From Bacteroidales bacterium UBA3868 (lineage in GTDB: Bacteria > Bacteroidota > Bacteroidia > Bacteroidales > WCHB1-69), in assembly GCA_002392325.1 (NCBI GenBank), contig DGGS01000113.1:1-8673 (forward strand): DNA of 8,673 bases. Reading direction: 5' to 3'. Shown here one piece after another: positions 6,277-8,673 of the stretch. Numbering within the stretch: the first letter of the stretch is position 1; each line of letters opens with the position of its first letter. The notes beneath the pieces are model-generated. The model did no database searches. It was not told the origin of the DNA and saw only the letters and a list, made by a program, of their open reading frames with translations. A program made the position numbers and the translations under genes.

Positions 6277-7476
6277 ATGAATACAAGCCAACTCATCAAA
6301 CCGGATTTATACTATATCGGCGCTTCTGACCGCCGACTGGCCCTTTTTGAGAACATCATGCCAGTGCCGCGTGGCGTTTCCTACAACTCGTATGTGCTGC
6401 TGGATGAAAAAACGGTGCTGCTTGACTCTGCCGACAATGCGGTGGGGGAGCAGTTTCTGGAGAATCTGGATGCCACTTTGGCGGGTCGTCCGTTGGATTA
6501 TTTCATCATCCATCATGTGGAACCCGACCATCTGGCTTTGACTAAGGAAGTGCTGTTGCGCTATCCTAAGGCGCAGGTCGTATGCAGTGCGCAGGCGGCC
6601 AAGTTTATCGCCCAATTCTTTGATATGGAGATGGTTAACCAACCCCGTATAGTGAAAGAGGGCGACACGCTGTGCACAGGCAAGCATACATTCACCTTCG
6701 TGGCTGCGCAGATGGTGCATTGGCCGGAGGTGATGGTCTCCTACGAATCGGAGTACAAGATTTTGTTTTCCGCTGATGCTTTTGGCACTTTCGGTGCCTT
6801 GAGCGGCAATCTTTATGCCGATGAGGTTGATTTTGACCGCGACTGGCTGAATGAAGCCCGCCGCTATTTCACCAATATTGTTGGAAAATATGGCATTCAG
6901 GTGCAGAACCTGTTGAAAAAAGCGGCCAATCTGGACATTCAGATGATTTGCCCGCTGCACGGTCCCATCTGGCGTGAGAATCTGCCGTATTTCATCCAAA
7001 AACATGATTTATGGAGCCGATATGAGCCCGAAAGCCGCAGTGTGATGGTGGTGTATGGTTCTCCATACGGTCACACCGAATCGGCAGCTACCGCATTGGC
7101 GAACATGCTGGCACAAAAAGGAGTGAAGGATATCCGCATGTTTGATGTGTCCGGCACACCAGTGTCGTACTTGGTGTCGGAGGCGTTCCGCTGCAGCCAT
7201 ATTGTATTGGCCGCTCCGACATATAACGGTGGTTTGTTCCCGCCGATGGAGTCCTTTATGCTGGATTTGCAAGCCCATTTCCTTCAGGGACGAACCTTTG
7301 CTATTTTGGAAAACGGCACCTGGGCGCCACAAGCCGCCAAAGCCATCCAGGCCATCATGGCTGAGATGAAACCCAATACACTGCTGGAACCCATTGTGTC
7401 AATAAAATCTTCGCTAAAGAGTGAGCAACTGCCTGCTTTACAGCAACTTGCTGATGCCATTGTCGCATCACTTTAA
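6277..7476 (+). CDS. fprA: Class A flavodiiron protein (FprA family A-type flavoprotein)
   Basis: This 399-residue cytoplasmic enzyme reduces O2 to water or NO to N2O. The N-terminal metallo-beta-lactamase-like domain (about 1-250) has every di-iron ligand in place: His80, Glu82, Asp84 and His85 in HHVEPDHL, then His148 in MVHWPE, Asp167 in SADAFG, and His228 in PLHGP. The C-terminal flavodoxin domain (about 255-399) begins VMVVYGSPYGHTES, its FMN phosphate loop, and continues with APTYNGGLFPP. Its length is that of the simplest class (A), with no fused rubredoxin or flavin reductase, so it needs a separate electron donor. I chose the ATG at 6277; an in-frame TTG at 6271 would add two residues. 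The downstream neighbour is a fused Nfn transhydrogenase, 42 bases away, suggesting a shared redox role. Whether O2 or NO is preferred cannot be read from the sequence. Confidence 0.95.
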   Translation: MNTSQLIKPDLYYIGASDRRLALFENIMPVPRGVSYNSYVLLDEKTVLLDSADNAVGEQFLENLDATLAGRPLDYFIIHHVEPDHLALTKEVLLRYPKAQVVCSAQAAKFIAQFFDMEMVNQPRIVKEGDTLCTGKHTFTFVAAQMVHWPEVMVSYESEYKILFSADAFGTFGALSGNLYADEVDFDRDWLNEARRYFTNIVGKYGIQVQNLLKKAANLDIQMICPLHGPIWRENLPYFIQKHDLWSRYEPESRSVMVVYGSPYGHTESAATALANMLAQKGVKDIRMFDVSGTPVSYLVSEAFRCSHIVLAAPTYNGGLFPPMESFMLDLQAHFLQGRTFAILENGTWAPQAAKAIQAIMAEMKPNTLLEPIVSIKSSLKSEQLPALQQLADAIVASL

Positions 7477-7518
7477 AAAAAAATATAAGCTTCCACCTCG
7501 CTAACCCACAATTGCAAT

Positions 7519-8673
7519 ATGTATAAAATCATCAAAAAAGAAGAACTCGGCCATGACACCTACTTGATGGAGGTGGAGGCCCCAAAAATTGCCAATGCGG
7601 CGTTGCCCGGGCAGTTTGTCATCGTGAAAGCTGACGAAAAGGCGGAAAGAATACCCTTAACCATCAGTGACACTGATCTTTTTGATGGTACAATCACGCT
7701 GGTGGTGAAGACGATTGGTTTTTCCACGCGCAAAATGCTGGAGTTTCAGGTGGGTGAGTCGTTTCGCGATGTGGTGGGCCCGCTGGGTCGTCCTTCGGCG
7801 TTCATCCACCGCCCCATCGGTGAGTTGCGCCGCGCACGCTACTGCTTCATCGCTGGCGGTGTGGGCATCGCACCCATCTATCCCCTGGTGAAATGGATGT
7901 ACGCCCATGGTTTGGATTGTGATGTGATTGTGGGAGCCCGCAACAAGTCGCTGCTCTTCTATCTGGAGAAGCTCCGCCCCGTTTCCGACAATCTGTACAT
8001 CGCTACTGATGATGGTTCTATGGGTGAGAAAGGCACGGTGACTGATGTGCTTGACAGGCTGGTGAAGCAAGAGGGCAAACGCTACGATGAGATTACCGCC
8101 ATCGGACCGATGATCATGATGAAGTTTGTGGCCAAGAAGGCCGCGGAACTGAATATTCCTTGCGTGGTCAGTCTCAATGCACTGATGGTGGACGGCACGG
8201 GTATGTGCGGAGCTTGCCGCGTGACGGTGGGAGGACAAACCCGCTTCACTTGCGTGGACGGGCCCGAATTCAACGCTTCGCTGATTGATTTTGACGAATG
8301 CATGCGCCGTCAGGCCATGTACGACCATATAGATGTGGTGAAACAAGAGGGTCATGAATGCGAATGTGTGGAAGCCGCGACCGCCCAATTCGATTTGGAA
8401 AATGCTCAGAAAAAGCGTGTTCCGGTGCGCGAGCAACCCGCTGAGGTGCGCAAGCACAACTTCGAGGAGGTTTGCTTGGGCTACAATGCCGAAGAGGCCA
8501 TGGCGGAAGCCAAACGCTGCCTCAACTGCAAAAAGCCGATGTGCGTGACCGGTTGTCCGGTGCAAATCAATATTCCCGCTTTCATCCAACAGGTGGCGGA
8601 AGGACACTTTGCGGAGGCTGCCCGTATCATCAACGATGATTCCGCGCTGCCAGCCGTGTGCGGACGCGTGTGC
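7519..8673 (+). CDS. Fused NfnA-NfnB ferredoxin-NADP oxidoreductase (electron-bifurcating transhydrogenase), 5' part
   Basis: The first 385 codons of a gene that runs off the right edge in an open frame. Residues 1-~285 are an NfnA/SudB-type module. It has a flavin-binding barrel with RIPLTIS (44-50), a nucleotide-binding domain with AGGVGIAP (112-119), and a C-terminal [2Fe-2S] site. That site reads DGTGMCGAC (Asp225, Cys230, Cys233) with Cys245 in FTCVDGPEF. From about 295 the NfnB/GltD-like module starts: CLNCKKPMCVTGCP (Cys334, 337, 342, 346) binds a [4Fe-4S] cluster, and CGRVC (381-385) is the last sequence seen. In clostridia and Thermotoga, Nfn couples NADH and reduced ferredoxin to NADPH formation; the separate A and B subunits are fused here. 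Databases often label such fusions dihydroorotate dehydrogenase electron-transfer subunit/glutamate synthase, but no pyrD or gltB is adjacent. Function in this organism is inferred from the family. Confidence 0.9.
   Translation, partial: MYKIIKKEELGHDTYLMEVEAPKIANAALPGQFVIVKADEKAERIPLTISDTDLFDGTITLVVKTIGFSTRKMLEFQVGESFRDVVGPLGRPSAFIHRPIGELRRARYCFIAGGVGIAPIYPLVKWMYAHGLDCDVIVGARNKSLLFYLEKLRPVSDNLYIATDDGSMGEKGTVTDVLDRLVKQEGKRYDEITAIGPMIMMKFVAKKAAELNIPCVVSLNALMVDGTGMCGACRVTVGGQTRFTCVDGPEFNASLIDFDECMRRQAMYDHIDVVKQEGHECECVEAATAQFDLENAQKKRVPVREQPAEVRKHNFEEVCLGYNAEEAMAEAKRCLNCKKPMCVTGCPVQINIPAFIQQVAEGHFAEAARIINDDSALPAVCGRVC

Noticed and set aside
7657..8607. 316-codon open frame on the minus strand within the nfnA-nfnB region
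   Set aside because: The plus strand encodes clear flavin, 2Fe-2S and 4Fe-4S motifs across the same bases. The antisense translation is His-rich and without domain features.

Overview
The window looks like an ordinary chromosomal segment of an anaerobic or microaerobic member of the Bacteroidota, probably Bacteroidales-like. Four things support this: sites matching the phylum's -7 promoter motif TAnnTTTG just ahead of several starts, no Shine-Dalgarno-like signals at starts, a lipoprotein of the type IX secretion family PorW/SprE, and a fused NfnA-NfnB electron-bifurcating transhydrogenase next to a flavodiiron protein. Apart from one partial gene at the left edge (minus strand), everything reads on the plus strand.

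Layout. Positions 1-154 (or 187) hold the N-terminal end of rarA (AAA+ ATPase of replication and recombination) on the minus strand, cut off within its Walker A motif. It diverges from a dCMP deaminase gene (252-740), and each gene has a TAnnTTTG motif about 20 bases before its start. An intergenic stretch made almost wholly of degenerate 7-base tandem repeats (743-855) leads to a COG0731-type radical SAM protein (857-1633). A pyrimidine-rich gap with another promoter motif precedes riboflavin synthase (1782-2393).

The second half is a close-packed co-directional run: a PorW/SprE-type lipoprotein (2449-5160), a bactofilin (5189-5578), an AtpZ/AtpI small membrane protein (5593-5844), an overlapping four-helix membrane protein (5822-6250), a class A flavodiiron protein (6277-7476), and the 5' part of a fused nfnA-nfnB gene (7519 to the right edge). 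The small AtpZ/AtpI-like pair would normally lead into atpB of the F1Fo ATP synthase, but no atpB follows here; redox genes do. Intergenic gaps in this run are 28, 14, -23, 26 and 42 bases, so one transcript, or two, is plausible.

Functionally the left half is housekeeping: dUMP supply, riboflavin for flavin cofactors, and recombination. The right half combines envelope and secretion functions with ATP-synthase accessory proteins and a flavin-based O2/NO detoxification and NAD(P)H-balancing pair. No mobile element, CRISPR array, rRNA or tRNA was seen, and no clearly new system. The points most worth following up are the heptad repeat tract, the secretion-cytoskeleton-ATP synthase linkage without atpB, and the FprA-Nfn pairing. 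No stretch longer than 300 bases lacks a gene.
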